In this document: positions 35,667 through 44,034 of the stretch, in pieces | Layout of the letters: every line of letters starts with the position of its first letter | Numbering within the stretch: the first letter of the stretch is position 1 | Assembly: GCF_015143595.1 (NCBI RefSeq) | Contig: NZ_WYEU01000001.1 | Span: 930,001-994,000 of the forward strand | Direction: 5' to 3' | Source of the DNA: Sneathiella sp. P13V-1 | GTDB lineage: Bacteria; Pseudomonadota; Alphaproteobacteria; Sneathiellales; Sneathiellaceae | DNA length: 64,000 bases | Notes under the pieces: model-generated | What the model saw: only the letters and a program-made list of their open reading frames with translations | Told to the model about the DNA's origin: nothing | Databases searched by the model: none | Program-made: the position numbers and the translations under genes

Positions 35667-36199
35667 CTACGGTGGCCCCCGACAAACAAAATCTCAAAGA
35701 AACGAAGAACGGCAATCATCAAACAAAGCGCGGAGCCGACCACCATTGTGGATTGAGGAATCCAGAGGGGGGCTTCCAGATAGCCTTCGGAATAGACACC
35801 AAAGTCCACAGAAAACAGAACCGCATTCCAGGAGCTCAGGAGAATAACGCCCGCCACAAAAGCGGTTGCCACATAGAACCACAGATCCAGCAAAAGGCGG
35901 GTTTTGCCTTTCACTTTGGTGGAGAGCAGATCCACGCTGATATGGTCCCCGCGGCGCAAAGTTTCCGCCATGCCGAGCATAACAATTGCAACGACCAGAA
36001 AACCGGAAAGTTCATCGGTCCAGGTGAGCGGTGTACCCAGCACATAACGCTGAAACACACTGTAGCCTGTCATGCCAAGAACAAAAACCACCATTCCCGT
36101 GCTCACAATTGCGGCAAGCAAGGAGAGATATCCGGCGAGGCGAGAAATAGGAGAGGAGGTGCCGGGCACCTCCTCAAATGGGTTGGATTCAGGGTTCAT
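35663..36199 (-). CDS. TRAP transporter small permease (DctQ)
   Basis: A 178-residue protein with four helices; the signature QRYVLGTPLTWTDELSGFLV and GDHISVDLL identify DctQ. It forms the membrane core with DctM. Twelve bases separate it from dctP. Confidence 0.92.
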   Translation of the reverse strand: MNPESNPFEEVPGTSSPISRLAGYLSLLAAIVSTGMVVFVLGMTGYSVFQRYVLGTPLTWTDELSGFLVVAIVMLGMAETLRRGDHISVDLLSTKVKGKTRLLLDLWFYVATAFVAGVILLSSWNAVLFSVDFGVYSEGYLEAPLWIPQSTMVVGSALCLMIAVLRFFEILFVGGHRR

Positions 36200-36211
36200 C
36201 CCCTATCGTCC

Positions 36212-37213
36212 TTATTTAAGTTTGCTAATCAAACCGAGAAGTTTCTTGCCGTCTTCACCTGTGGCATCACCAAAGGCTTTATCGAAGGCTGGGCTCATCA
36301 GACCTTTGAGTTTTTCAATGTCTGCATCTGTTGCCATGTGAACTTTCATGCCTTTTTCGGCAAGCTGACCTGGCGCTTTTGCCGCAGAGGCTTCAGAAGC
36401 TTCAATCGCCCACGCGGCTGCTTTATTACCAGCTTCGGTAACGGCTGCTTTGCCTTTGTCGGAAAGACCATCATACCATTTTGGGTTTACGTAACCGTGG
36501 AAGTAGATGCTGAACAGCGGAAGAACGGTTACGTGGTCCTGAACTTCAAAATATTTACGGGAAACAGCCGCAGAAACGTCTGTCAGACCCGCATCAATAA
36601 CACCTGTGGACAGGGCCTGATACACTTTACTGCCGGACATGGCGGAAGGAACCGCACCCATCTTGATAAAGCCAGAGTCAGGAACAGGACCCAGACCGCG
36701 GATTTTTACGCCTTTAAAATCTTCAGGGGCAATAAGCGGTGCACCTTTGGAGGTGATAGCAGTGCTGCGTGTTGTGAACATCCAGACAACGTTCTTCACG
36801 CCTTTTGTCATCAGTTTTTCTTCCAGGAAGCCAGCGGCTTCTGAACCGTTCCATTTTTTAAGCGCATCAAGGCTACTGACCGCAAATGGGCCCAATGTAA
36901 CGTTCATGATCGGCAGGGTTTTACCCCACTGCGGGTTAATGGAGAACGCACAGTCGATGTCACCTTTTGCAACGGCAATGGCGTTCTGTTTTGCACCTGT
37001 CAGGCTGTTGGCACCAAAAACCTGTACGTCGATTTCACCAGCGGACAGTGTTTCGATTTCAGCGGCCCAGCGATCAATAACTTTCGCGATATGGTGGGCT
37101 GGTGGAAGCTGGTGGCTGCAGCGCATTTCTGTTGCGGCTGTAGCTGTGCTGGTTACAGACATTGCGCCTGCCAGAGCGCCAATACCAGCGGCAATTGCCA
37201 TTAGTTTTTTCAT
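36212..37213 (-). CDS. TRAP transporter substrate-binding protein (DctP)
   Basis: A 333-residue periplasmic protein with signal peptide MKKLMAIAAGIGALAGAMSV ending near TATAA. The fold signature FKGVKIRGLG contains the conserved carboxylate-binding Arg of DctP proteins, so an organic acid ligand is likely. Translation starts after GGGAGAGAAAC. It sits between the lyase gene and dctQ, so the ligand is probably the acid that the CoA-transferase and lyase consume. Confidence 0.93.
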   Translation of the reverse strand: MKKLMAIAAGIGALAGAMSVTSTATAATEMRCSHQLPPAHHIAKVIDRWAAEIETLSAGEIDVQVFGANSLTGAKQNAIAVAKGDIDCAFSINPQWGKTLPIMNVTLGPFAVSSLDALKKWNGSEAAGFLEEKLMTKGVKNVVWMFTTRSTAITSKGAPLIAPEDFKGVKIRGLGPVPDSGFIKMGAVPSAMSGSKVYQALSTGVIDAGLTDVSAAVSRKYFEVQDHVTVLPLFSIYFHGYVNPKWYDGLSDKGKAAVTEAGNKAAAWAIEASEASAAKAPGQLAEKGMKVHMATDADIEKLKGLMSPAFDKAFGDATGEDGKKLLGLISKLK

Positions 37214-37234
37214 GTTTCTCTCCCTATAGAGTTT

Positions 37235-38182
37235 TTATTGCCCGTCCAAACCTGTTGGTCGGGGTAATCCTGCTTTCGCGATGGAACCGTAAAGTGCCTC
37301 TTGAGGCATGGAGTTCTGAACGACATCGCGCACCTTCAGAAGTCCGTTAATTTCAATGCCTGTCTCGATGCCTTCTTTCTGGCAAAGGAAAACAAGGTCC
37401 TCAAAAACAATATTTCCGGTGGCGTTTGGTGCAAAGGGGCAGCCACCAAGGCCAGCTGTTGCCCCGTCAATAATGGTCGCCCCGTTCTGAATAGCCGCCA
37501 ACGCATTGGCAAGGCCGAGACCCCGTGTGTCGTGAAGGTGAATACCAAAGACCCGATTTGGGAAGGCTTTGGTGAAAGCCCGGCAAAGGGTTGCCACTTC
37601 GCTTGGGCCTGCATATCCAACGGTGTCGGCCAAACTGATCACATCCACCCCGGCATTGAAGGCGCGGGCCGCCAGATCGAGGACCGTTTCCGGGTCCACG
37701 TCGCCACTGATTGAACAGCCAAATGCCATGGCAATTCCAACAGAAACAAGTGGTTTGTGGTCTGCTGATTTTGCCAGATCCACCAGAAATTCAATCTCGC
37801 CCACAGCCTGATCGCGGGTTCGGTTGATATTGGCTTTGCTGTGGGCTTCACTGGCCGACAGGACAGCCGTGATTTCTGCGACACCGCTTTGAACGGCGGC
37901 TTCTGCGCCGCGGCGGTTGAGCGCGAGGGCTGATCCATGTGCGCCATCCAGCGTGCCGACCAAGTCGATTAGTTCCTGAATGTCAGCAAATTGAGGGAAT
38001 TTCTGTGCAGGCAGGAAGGATCCAAGTTCAAAACAGCGAACCCCCGCATCAAATTCACGTTGGATCCAGGCTTTTTTATCTTCAGTGGTCGGATGTTGTT
38101 TGACCATCTGCAATCCATCGCGAAGACCTACTTCGCGCAAAATCACTTTGCCGGATGGATAGATGTCTGAAACCTGCGTCAT
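37235..38182 (-). CDS. Hydroxymethylglutaryl-CoA lyase family protein
   Basis: A 315-residue TIM-barrel protein of the HMGL family. R21-D22 in REVGLRDGLQ, the metal ligands H215 and H217 in GIHLHDTRG and the mobile-loop cysteine C248 in GLGGCPFAPNATGN are all present, matching true HMG-CoA lyases, which split HMG-CoA into acetyl-CoA and acetoacetate. Citramalyl-CoA or a related acid CoA ester is a possible alternative. The ATG overlaps the CoA-transferase TGA (ATGA). Confidence 0.88.
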   Translation of the reverse strand: MTQVSDIYPSGKVILREVGLRDGLQMVKQHPTTEDKKAWIQREFDAGVRCFELGSFLPAQKFPQFADIQELIDLVGTLDGAHGSALALNRRGAEAAVQSGVAEITAVLSASEAHSKANINRTRDQAVGEIEFLVDLAKSADHKPLVSVGIAMAFGCSISGDVDPETVLDLAARAFNAGVDVISLADTVGYAGPSEVATLCRAFTKAFPNRVFGIHLHDTRGLGLANALAAIQNGATIIDGATAGLGGCPFAPNATGNIVFEDLVFLCQKEGIETGIEINGLLKVRDVVQNSMPQEALYGSIAKAGLPRPTGLDGQ

Positions 38183-39327
38183 GCGGAGTTCCCCACCTTG
38201 TCAAGTTCGCCCAGAATCTCGTCATTATCGGCACCTAATAGAGGAACATCAAGGTCTTCCCCCAGATGCTGCCCATCCAATTCAATTGGCAAGACGGGGG
38301 AGCGGAAAGTTCCACCGTCAGGATGACGGGAGGTGACCAGACCACCGGGGCGCAGCACATGAGGATCGTCAAACAGATCTTCTGGCGCATTGATACGGGC
38401 AAAAGGCAGCGCCAAGGCTTCCAGTTTTTCAAGCAATTCTGTGGCTGTGAACGGGGCCAGTTTTTCGCGGATCAGCGGGATGGTCCAGCTTCTGGCTTCA
38501 ATGCGATCTGTGGCGGTCTTAAGATCCTCGTTTTCCATCAATTCCGGCAGGTCAAAGCTCTTACAGAAGATGTTCCAATGGCCTTCGGTGACTACTCCGA
38601 TAAAGACCTTTTCACCGTCGCTGGTGTCGAAAATATCATAGACCGGCCAGGCGTGGGTCCGCTCCGGCATAGGAGTGGAGGGAACACCCGTTAAGTCAAA
38701 CTGCACCATATGCTGCGCAACCATGAACAGGGCATTTTCAAATAGCCCGATGCGGATATTTTTGCCCTTGCCGGTCTTTTCGCGCTCCCACAGGGCGGCG
38801 ATAATGCTGATGACCCCAAACATTCCGCCCATAATGTCATTGGCGGAGGAGCCAACACGAAGGGGTTTGTCCTTGGACCCGGTCATCATGGCAAGACCGG
38901 ACATCATCTGCACCACTTCATCCAAAGCGGGGCGGGCTTCATAAGGGCCGGACAGGAAGCCCTTATGACCTGCAATAATCAGATTGGGGTTGGATTTTTG
39001 CAGACTGGACGCATCCAGGCCCTGTTTTTCAAGTGTCTGATCGCGGAAATTTTCCAAAAAGACATCCGCTGTTCCGATCAGCTTGTGGAGTGTCTTGAGG
39101 TCATTTTCGTCTTTTAGATCCAGCGTGACGCTTTTCTTGCCGCGATTGAAAAGCGGAAAGAAAGACGTCCCCATGCCGCGCAGATCCCGTGTTTTATCGC
39201 CGGTTGGCGGCTCCACCTTGATGACCTCCGCGCCCAATTGGACAAGGATCATCCCGCAGGCCGGGCCCATCACCATATGGCTCATTTCAATTACACGAAT
39301 GCCGTCAAGCGGAAGCGTCGCAGTCAT
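38179..39327 (-). CDS. CaiB/BaiF class III CoA-transferase
   Basis: A 382-residue protein of the formyl-CoA-transferase fold. Signatures are VIEMSHMVMGPACGMILVQL, GAEVIKVEPPTGD and the nucleophile D136 in RPALDEVVQMMSG. Class III enzymes move CoA between carboxylic acids through an aspartyl-CoA thioester. With an HMG-CoA lyase next door, a SUGCT-like succinyl-CoA:dicarboxylate transferase that activates 3-hydroxy-3-methylglutarate is plausible but inferred. The ATG at 39327 is used; a GTG one codon earlier is possible. First gene of the operon. Confidence 0.92.
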   Translation of the reverse strand: MTATLPLDGIRVIEMSHMVMGPACGMILVQLGAEVIKVEPPTGDKTRDLRGMGTSFFPLFNRGKKSVTLDLKDENDLKTLHKLIGTADVFLENFRDQTLEKQGLDASSLQKSNPNLIIAGHKGFLSGPYEARPALDEVVQMMSGLAMMTGSKDKPLRVGSSANDIMGGMFGVISIIAALWEREKTGKGKNIRIGLFENALFMVAQHMVQFDLTGVPSTPMPERTHAWPVYDIFDTSDGEKVFIGVVTEGHWNIFCKSFDLPELMENEDLKTATDRIEARSWTIPLIREKLAPFTATELLEKLEALALPFARINAPEDLFDDPHVLRPGGLVTSRHPDGGTFRSPVLPIELDGQHLGEDLDVPLLGADNDEILGELDKVGNSA

Positions 39328-39369
39328 CACACACCAGTTACTGTTTCATTTTTATTGCAAAGAAGGGTA

Positions 39370-39399
39370 TTGCCAGTTCAGCTATCTTAAAAATATAAT
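39370..39399 (+). promoter_or_regulatory. Candidate sigma-70 promoter of the lysR gene
   Basis: TTGCCA (39370-39375), an 18-base spacer, and a perfect TATAAT (39394-39399) lie 38 bases before the lysR ATG. TATTGC occurs twice (39353 and 39368) across the -35 area and may be part of a LysR-type site shared with the divergent operon. Confidence 0.55.
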
Positions 39400-39436
39400 C
39401 TTTTGAAAATTGCGTTCTAAAAACCAGATACCATAA

Positions 39437-40360
39437 ATGAATCTTCGTCAGATGGCCTGTTTTCAGGCGATATTTGAACTTAAAAACCTTTCCCACGCGG
39501 CGGCGCAGCTGAACCTCGCCCAATCCGCCGTGAGCCATCATCTGACCAATCTGGAAGAAGAACTTGGGGTTGCTCTTTTCGTGCGAAAGCAGCGCGGGGT
39601 GGAGCCAACAGCCGCTGGTATCAAATTATATGAACATGTGAAATCCATCTTGCGGGCCGTTCAGGCCGCGGAACAGGATGTGCTCAACGAAAGTGAAGAG
39701 GTAAGCGGGGACATTGCCATTGGGCTTCCCCATTCGGTAATGCGGGCCATTGGACTGCCGCTGATGCAATCGGTGTTGAAGGAATATCCGCGTGTCCGGT
39801 TGTCCATCGTTGAAAGCCTGTCTGGGCAGACTTTTTCAAACTTGCTGTCGTCCGAGGTAGATCTGTCCCTTTTCTACAACCCGCAAAGTGATGAGAGGAT
39901 CACCATGCGCGCGCTGTTGCAGGAAGAAGTGATGTGTGTGGGCAAAAAGGAGATCATTGGCGATACGGACGCGCCGATCACCTTTGATGAACTGGCAAAC
40001 CTGCCCGTTCTCCTTCTTCGCCAAGGGATTTCCACCCGCGCCGTGGTGGATCGTCCGGGCCTATTGAATAAATTGGAGGCGCGAGTACCGCTACAACTTA
40101 ACTCAATAAATGGGATTATGACGGGGCTAAAAGCGGGACTTGGATGTACATTGGCACCGCAAGTGTTTGTGGCAGAAGATCTTGAAAAAGGGGAGCTGCA
40201 TTCTAGAAAATTGATCTCCCCTACCCCAACGCGGCGTCTGTATTTTGGCAGTTTGAAGGAGCGCCCCTCTACTCATCTGATGGAGGCGATGACCGACCTG
40301 ATCCTGAAATTGATCTACACAGAAGTAGACAGCGGCCGATGGCTGGCCCGCCTTCTGTGA
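39437..40360 (+). CDS. LysR-family transcriptional regulator
   Basis: A 307-residue LTTR. The HTH is at residues 1-60 (FQAIFELKNLSHAAAQLNLA, then QSAVSHHLTNLEEELG) and the periplasmic-binding-like effector domain is at about 90-300. It is divergent from the CoA-transferase/lyase/TRAP operon with about 110 bases between start codons, the usual layout for a regulator of that operon, with the imported acid or its CoA ester as the likely effector (inference). Confidence 0.93.
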   Translation: MNLRQMACFQAIFELKNLSHAAAQLNLAQSAVSHHLTNLEEELGVALFVRKQRGVEPTAAGIKLYEHVKSILRAVQAAEQDVLNESEEVSGDIAIGLPHSVMRAIGLPLMQSVLKEYPRVRLSIVESLSGQTFSNLLSSEVDLSLFYNPQSDERITMRALLQEEVMCVGKKEIIGDTDAPITFDELANLPVLLLRQGISTRAVVDRPGLLNKLEARVPLQLNSINGIMTGLKAGLGCTLAPQVFVAEDLEKGELHSRKLISPTPTRRLYFGSLKERPSTHLMEAMTDLILKLIYTEVDSGRWLARLL

Positions 40361-40489
40361 TTTCAGTTTCAGCTCTTAACTTTGGACTAATTGGATCATA
40401 TCAACATTTTGATAAGTATTTTGTCCTAGTTTTCCACGCACTGTCGGCTAGTCGGCATAAAAAATTACAAATCAATGAGGGGTCATTGG

Positions 40490-41632
40490 ATGCGTTGCGC
40501 ATGGGGGGCTGTGCTCAGTCTATTTTTTGTATCAGGTGCTTATGCAACAGAATTGGTTAAGATGCCGGTTTCAAATAAGCCGGGATGTGAGATTTACCAC
40601 TGGCACGATCATAAAAGCCGAGAAAAGGTCAATTGGGACGGCAAGTGCGTAAATGGGTTGGCACATGGTGTGGGTACAGCGACTTTTTGGCACCCGAGAT
40701 CGGATCATCCTTTTTTAGAGAAACATTCTTATAAGGGGAAGTTTGTAAAAGGATTTATGGATGGACATTCTTATCAAGTAACCATTGATAAGCGTGGGGA
40801 CCAAATCGTCGAAATGGCGAAATATAAAGATAGAAAGCTCCACGGCCCGTTTAAGACCACGTTTCCCAATGGAGTTATCCTTGAGCGTACTTACAAAAAT
40901 GGGAAGCCCGAGAAAATATCCGTCAAAACACTGGCAAACGGAGATATTTACCGGGGCGTATATGATGAGCTGGGGTTTCAGGGTGACGTGCGGATCAAAT
41001 TTAATGACCCGGTCTTTAACACGGAAGCTGAGATCCTTTTCCAAGATAACAAGCCAGCCAAAACGGGCAAGTTGACGTTGAATGATGGACGTGTGATTTT
41101 TGGGCCGGTAAAGGGGCATCAGGTCACAGGTGAGGGGAGCATCATCTATTCCAGTGGACGGGTTTATCACGGCCATATTGTGAAAAACCAGCCACATGGC
41201 AAAGGCTTGTTCGAGAGTGCCCTGATAGAAATTACGGGAACCTTTAGTGGGAGCGAAAATGATGGCAAAGGCCGAATTCTTTTTAAGAAATCCAAGAGCC
41301 GTTACGAGGGAGAGTTTCGAAGTGGAAAACCACATGGTAAGGGTGCGTATATGATGCCTTCAGGGCTTTTCCTGAAAGGATCCTTCGTTGACGGTAAAAT
41401 TCATGGTGAAGGCCAGGTGATAACCAAGCGCTGGGGAAAACTCGCAGGCACGTTTGAAAGTGGTGCTCCTGTTGGTACTTTTAAGCTTAAAGCAGGACGT
41501 GAAGGATATTGTAGTATCAAGTTGAATGAAGATTTCACCCCCTATGGTGATGGAATATGGCTATCCGATCAGCAGCATCAAAAGGGTGTTTGCAATTATC
41601 AATCCGGTAGTGGATTTGTTTTTAGATATTAG
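40490..41632 (+). CDS. Secreted MORN-repeat protein
   Basis: A 380-residue protein. The ATG at 40490 gives a clear signal peptide (WGAVLSLFFVSGAYA, cut near residue 20) and has GAGGGG 9 bases upstream; the ATG at 40475 lies before that site and is rejected. The mature part is built of MORN-like repeats, for example YEGEFRSGKPHGKGAYMMPS, YHGHIVKNQPHGKGL and LKGSFVDGKIHGEGQV, with weaker copies from residue 50. MORN repeats bind lipids or form protein scaffolds; the role in secreted bacterial proteins is unknown. Base composition is lower in GC than the flanking genes. Confidence 0.85.
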   Translation: MRCAWGAVLSLFFVSGAYATELVKMPVSNKPGCEIYHWHDHKSREKVNWDGKCVNGLAHGVGTATFWHPRSDHPFLEKHSYKGKFVKGFMDGHSYQVTIDKRGDQIVEMAKYKDRKLHGPFKTTFPNGVILERTYKNGKPEKISVKTLANGDIYRGVYDELGFQGDVRIKFNDPVFNTEAEILFQDNKPAKTGKLTLNDGRVIFGPVKGHQVTGEGSIIYSSGRVYHGHIVKNQPHGKGLFESALIEITGTFSGSENDGKGRILFKKSKSRYEGEFRSGKPHGKGAYMMPSGLFLKGSFVDGKIHGEGQVITKRWGKLAGTFESGAPVGTFKLKAGREGYCSIKLNEDFTPYGDGIWLSDQQHQKGVCNYQSGSGFVFRY

Positions 41633-41646
41633 GCGGGATAAAGGTT

Positions 41647-42303
41647 ATTCAGGAGACAGATCTATATCCACTGGTAAAAGGGTTTCTGACCTCCCTTGGT
41701 TATGAGGTCAAGGCTGAGGTGAAAGGCTGTGACGTTGTCGCCCGAAAAGAGGGGGAGCCCACTGTGGTGGTGGAGCTTAAAACCACCTTCTCATTGGATT
41801 TAGTCCTGCAAGGGGTAGATCGTCAAAACCTTACCGATGATGTGTATCTTGCCGTGCCTGCACCCAATACACCGCAAAAACGAAAGAACTGGCGATCAAA
41901 ACAGCGAGATATCCAGAAACTTTGCCGAAAATTGGGACTTGGTCTGATGCTGGTGTCGGTGGATAAAGACAATGTTACGGTCCTTCTGGACCCAGCCCCT
42001 TACACCCCGCGTAAAAACAAACGCAAAGAAACCCGTCTTGTGGCCGAATTTAATCGCCGCAAAGGGGATCCCAATACGGGCGGCAGTACCCGAAAAACCA
42101 TTGTCACCGCTTACCGTCAGGATGCCATGCGCTGTGCAGACCTGCTTAAAAGCGGTCCCATGAAAGTCAAAGACATACGGGAGCAGAGCGGCGCAGACAA
42201 CGCCGCGTCGATCTTACAGAAAAACCATTACGGATGGTTTGAGCGGGTGAGCCGCGGTGTCTATGCCCTCACTGAAACCGGCGCTGAAGAAAACGCCAAA
42301 TAA
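41647..42303 (+). CDS. DUF2161 family putative PD-(D/E)XK nuclease, non-canonical start
   Basis: The frame has the nuclease core CDVVARKEGEPTVVVELK (D and ExK catalytic residues) and the LVLQGVDRQNLTDDVYLAVP segment of DUF2161. The C-terminal third looks like a winged helix. Family members begin M-x-ETDLYPPVK; here the same region (QETDLYPLVKGF) is in frame but no ATG, GTG or TTG exists between the upstream stop at 41623 and it. An ATT at 41647 would give exactly the family length, with AAAGG just before it. The first ordinary start is GTG 41719, which removes 24 conserved residues. The coordinates assume ATT. DNA target unknown. Confidence 0.7.
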   Translation: MQETDLYPLVKGFLTSLGYEVKAEVKGCDVVARKEGEPTVVVELKTTFSLDLVLQGVDRQNLTDDVYLAVPAPNTPQKRKNWRSKQRDIQKLCRKLGLGLMLVSVDKDNVTVLLDPAPYTPRKNKRKETRLVAEFNRRKGDPNTGGSTRKTIVTAYRQDAMRCADLLKSGPMKVKDIREQSGADNAASILQKNHYGWFERVSRGVYALTETGAEENAK

Positions 42304-42406
42304 CTGTAAGAAATTACCCTTATAATCACCTCAAGATAGAAATTCACTGTACTGTTACAACGTCGTATGCGAACGTATGTAAAAATAGAAGTGAGGGGTT
42401 ATTGGT

Positions 42407-43138
42407 ATGAGAATTTGGGGGTCACGTTTCCTTATCGCGTTTGCATGTCTGTTTGGATTGGCAACATCTCCGCAAGCGAGCGAACAAAGCGTTCAACTGG
42501 AAGGGGAAACAATTAGATACTCCCTGCCAGATGGGTTTTGCCTTCTGGATCCCAACAATCAACCATATGACAAGATGCTCTTGAAAAACATGGAAGATGC
42601 ACAGAATGGTGTTAATAGGGTTCTACAAGTTTTGTATTTGTGTGAACATTTAGAGAAAGCACGTTCCTTTCTGAAATCACACGATTTTGTCTATTCAATG
42701 TTAATGGCCCCAACCCCAAATGGCGCTGACGTGGTGAAATTACCTCTTGGAATGGATAAGTCAGAATTGTTTCAGACCATAAAACGCAATGTGGATCAAA
42801 GCCTTTCTGAGGTTGATGAGAGTGCAATTTCTGATCGCCTTAATGCAGCCCTTTCCAAGAACATGGAGACTGATGGAAATGCTGTTGATATACAAAAAAT
42901 TCAGAATTTGGGTGTTCTAAAAGAGAATGAAAATGCTCTCTACATTGGCCTGTTGGTCTCAGCACATGCTCAAGGGCGATTACATAATATCGCTTCAGTT
43001 TTCGCTTATGTTCCTGTGAATCAAAACCTTATCACTGTTAGCAGTTATGGGCCACTTGAGGGAAAAGAGTCATACGTTAAGCTGTTAAGCCAAGCGAATG
43101 CGCTGGTTGTAGATGTGGTTGAGCTAAATTCATTCTGA
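42407..43138 (+). CDS. Secreted hypothetical protein, tandem paralogue 1
   Basis: Not recognised. A 243-residue protein with a signal peptide (FLIAFACLFGLATSPQAS, cut near residue 25). The mature start IRYSLPDGFCLLDPNNQP is closely matched by the next gene (ISYTLPEGYCLLDPANNP), and both have a DRxNxALS motif near the middle. Two cysteines (in GFCLLD and YLCEHLE) could form a disulfide conserved in both. GAGGGG precedes the ATG by 9 bases, in a leader very like that of the MORN gene. AT-richer than the flanks. Confidence 0.8.
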   Translation: MRIWGSRFLIAFACLFGLATSPQASEQSVQLEGETIRYSLPDGFCLLDPNNQPYDKMLLKNMEDAQNGVNRVLQVLYLCEHLEKARSFLKSHDFVYSMLMAPTPNGADVVKLPLGMDKSELFQTIKRNVDQSLSEVDESAISDRLNAALSKNMETDGNAVDIQKIQNLGVLKENENALYIGLLVSAHAQGRLHNIASVFAYVPVNQNLITVSSYGPLEGKESYVKLLSQANALVVDVVELNSF

Positions 43139-43167
43139 AGCCTCATTAGATTGTGAGGGGGGCCCAA

Positions 43168-43905
43168 ATGATCCTGGTTAGAAATTTGATCACGTATGTG
43201 GTTGGTGTCATCAGCTTGTTCGTATTTGCCAATACGGCAATAGCGGATGGCTTTACGTTACAGCTTGATGAGCAAACTATTTCCTACACTTTACCAGAAG
43301 GATATTGCCTACTGGACCCAGCAAACAACCCAAAAGACAAAGTTATTTGGGATGAGGCTAATTTAAATGGCAATGGGAGAAAAACCGTTTTCCGCTATGG
43401 CTTAATGGATTGCGAAAGCTTAAAAGAAATGCGTACAGGCTCGGAGGAGGCGAATTTTATTTTGGTTGCCTTGGCGGTCTCCACTACTGATGGCTCCACC
43501 TATCGAAAGCTGCCTGAAGGTGCTTCGAATGGCTGGTTTTTTAACAAGGTACGTCCTCGTATTAACAAAGGAATAGAGGTGGACGAAGAAGCTAATAGCT
43601 ATGATCGAATTAACACCGCCCTTTCACGAATGGAAAAGCCAGATACCGAAGATGCAGCATTACCCATGGGTGTTTTTGAAGAAAGTGAAGAGGCAATCTA
43701 CGCTGGGATATACAGCCCAGTTGTTTCGGGCGGCGAGACAGAAACGCTTGCTTCTATCATGTCTTTCTTTCCGGCGGATAGACATATTCTCGTGTTTGTG
43801 GTGAGCCAACGCTTTGAAGGTATTGCTTCCTACATGGAGGCCCTCAAAACTTCAAAGCAGTTTACCCGGGGCTTGTTAAGGCAGAACGGGTTGCTGGCAG
43901 AATAA
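43168..43905 (+). CDS. Secreted hypothetical protein, tandem paralogue 2
   Basis: Not recognised. A 245-residue protein with signal peptide (YVVGVISLFVFANTAIA, cut near residue 26), paralogous along its full length to the preceding gene (YTLPEGYCLLDPANNP, GLMDCESLKEM, DRINTALSRM). The ATG at 43168 has AGGGGGG 6 bases upstream; a GTG five codons earlier overlaps that site. It starts 29 bases after the first paralogue, so the two are likely co-transcribed. Confidence 0.8.
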   Translation: MILVRNLITYVVGVISLFVFANTAIADGFTLQLDEQTISYTLPEGYCLLDPANNPKDKVIWDEANLNGNGRKTVFRYGLMDCESLKEMRTGSEEANFILVALAVSTTDGSTYRKLPEGASNGWFFNKVRPRINKGIEVDEEANSYDRINTALSRMEKPDTEDAALPMGVFEESEEAIYAGIYSPVVSGGETETLASIMSFFPADRHILVFVVSQRFEGIASYMEALKTSKQFTRGLLRQNGLLAE

Positions 43906-44034
43906 ATTAGGTGACTTACGGATCTAGTGTGATTGTCGCCTCAGGAACAAACCCCATATTTCCCCTGCTGCAACCTCGTCATTTTGTGGTATCCTCCGTT
44001 CACGCAAAAAATGAAATATCAGGGGCTGTGTGTG

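Noticed and set aside
35630-36844. A 404-codon open frame on the plus strand across the TRAP genes
   Set aside because: It is antisense to dctQ and dctP, both with clear family motifs, and its translation resembles no protein.
39328-39436. Clear LysR T-N11-A operator upstream of the CoA-transferase operon
   Set aside because: Two TATTGC direct repeats exist, but no convincing inverted T-N11-A site could be picked out by eye, so none is listed as an operator.
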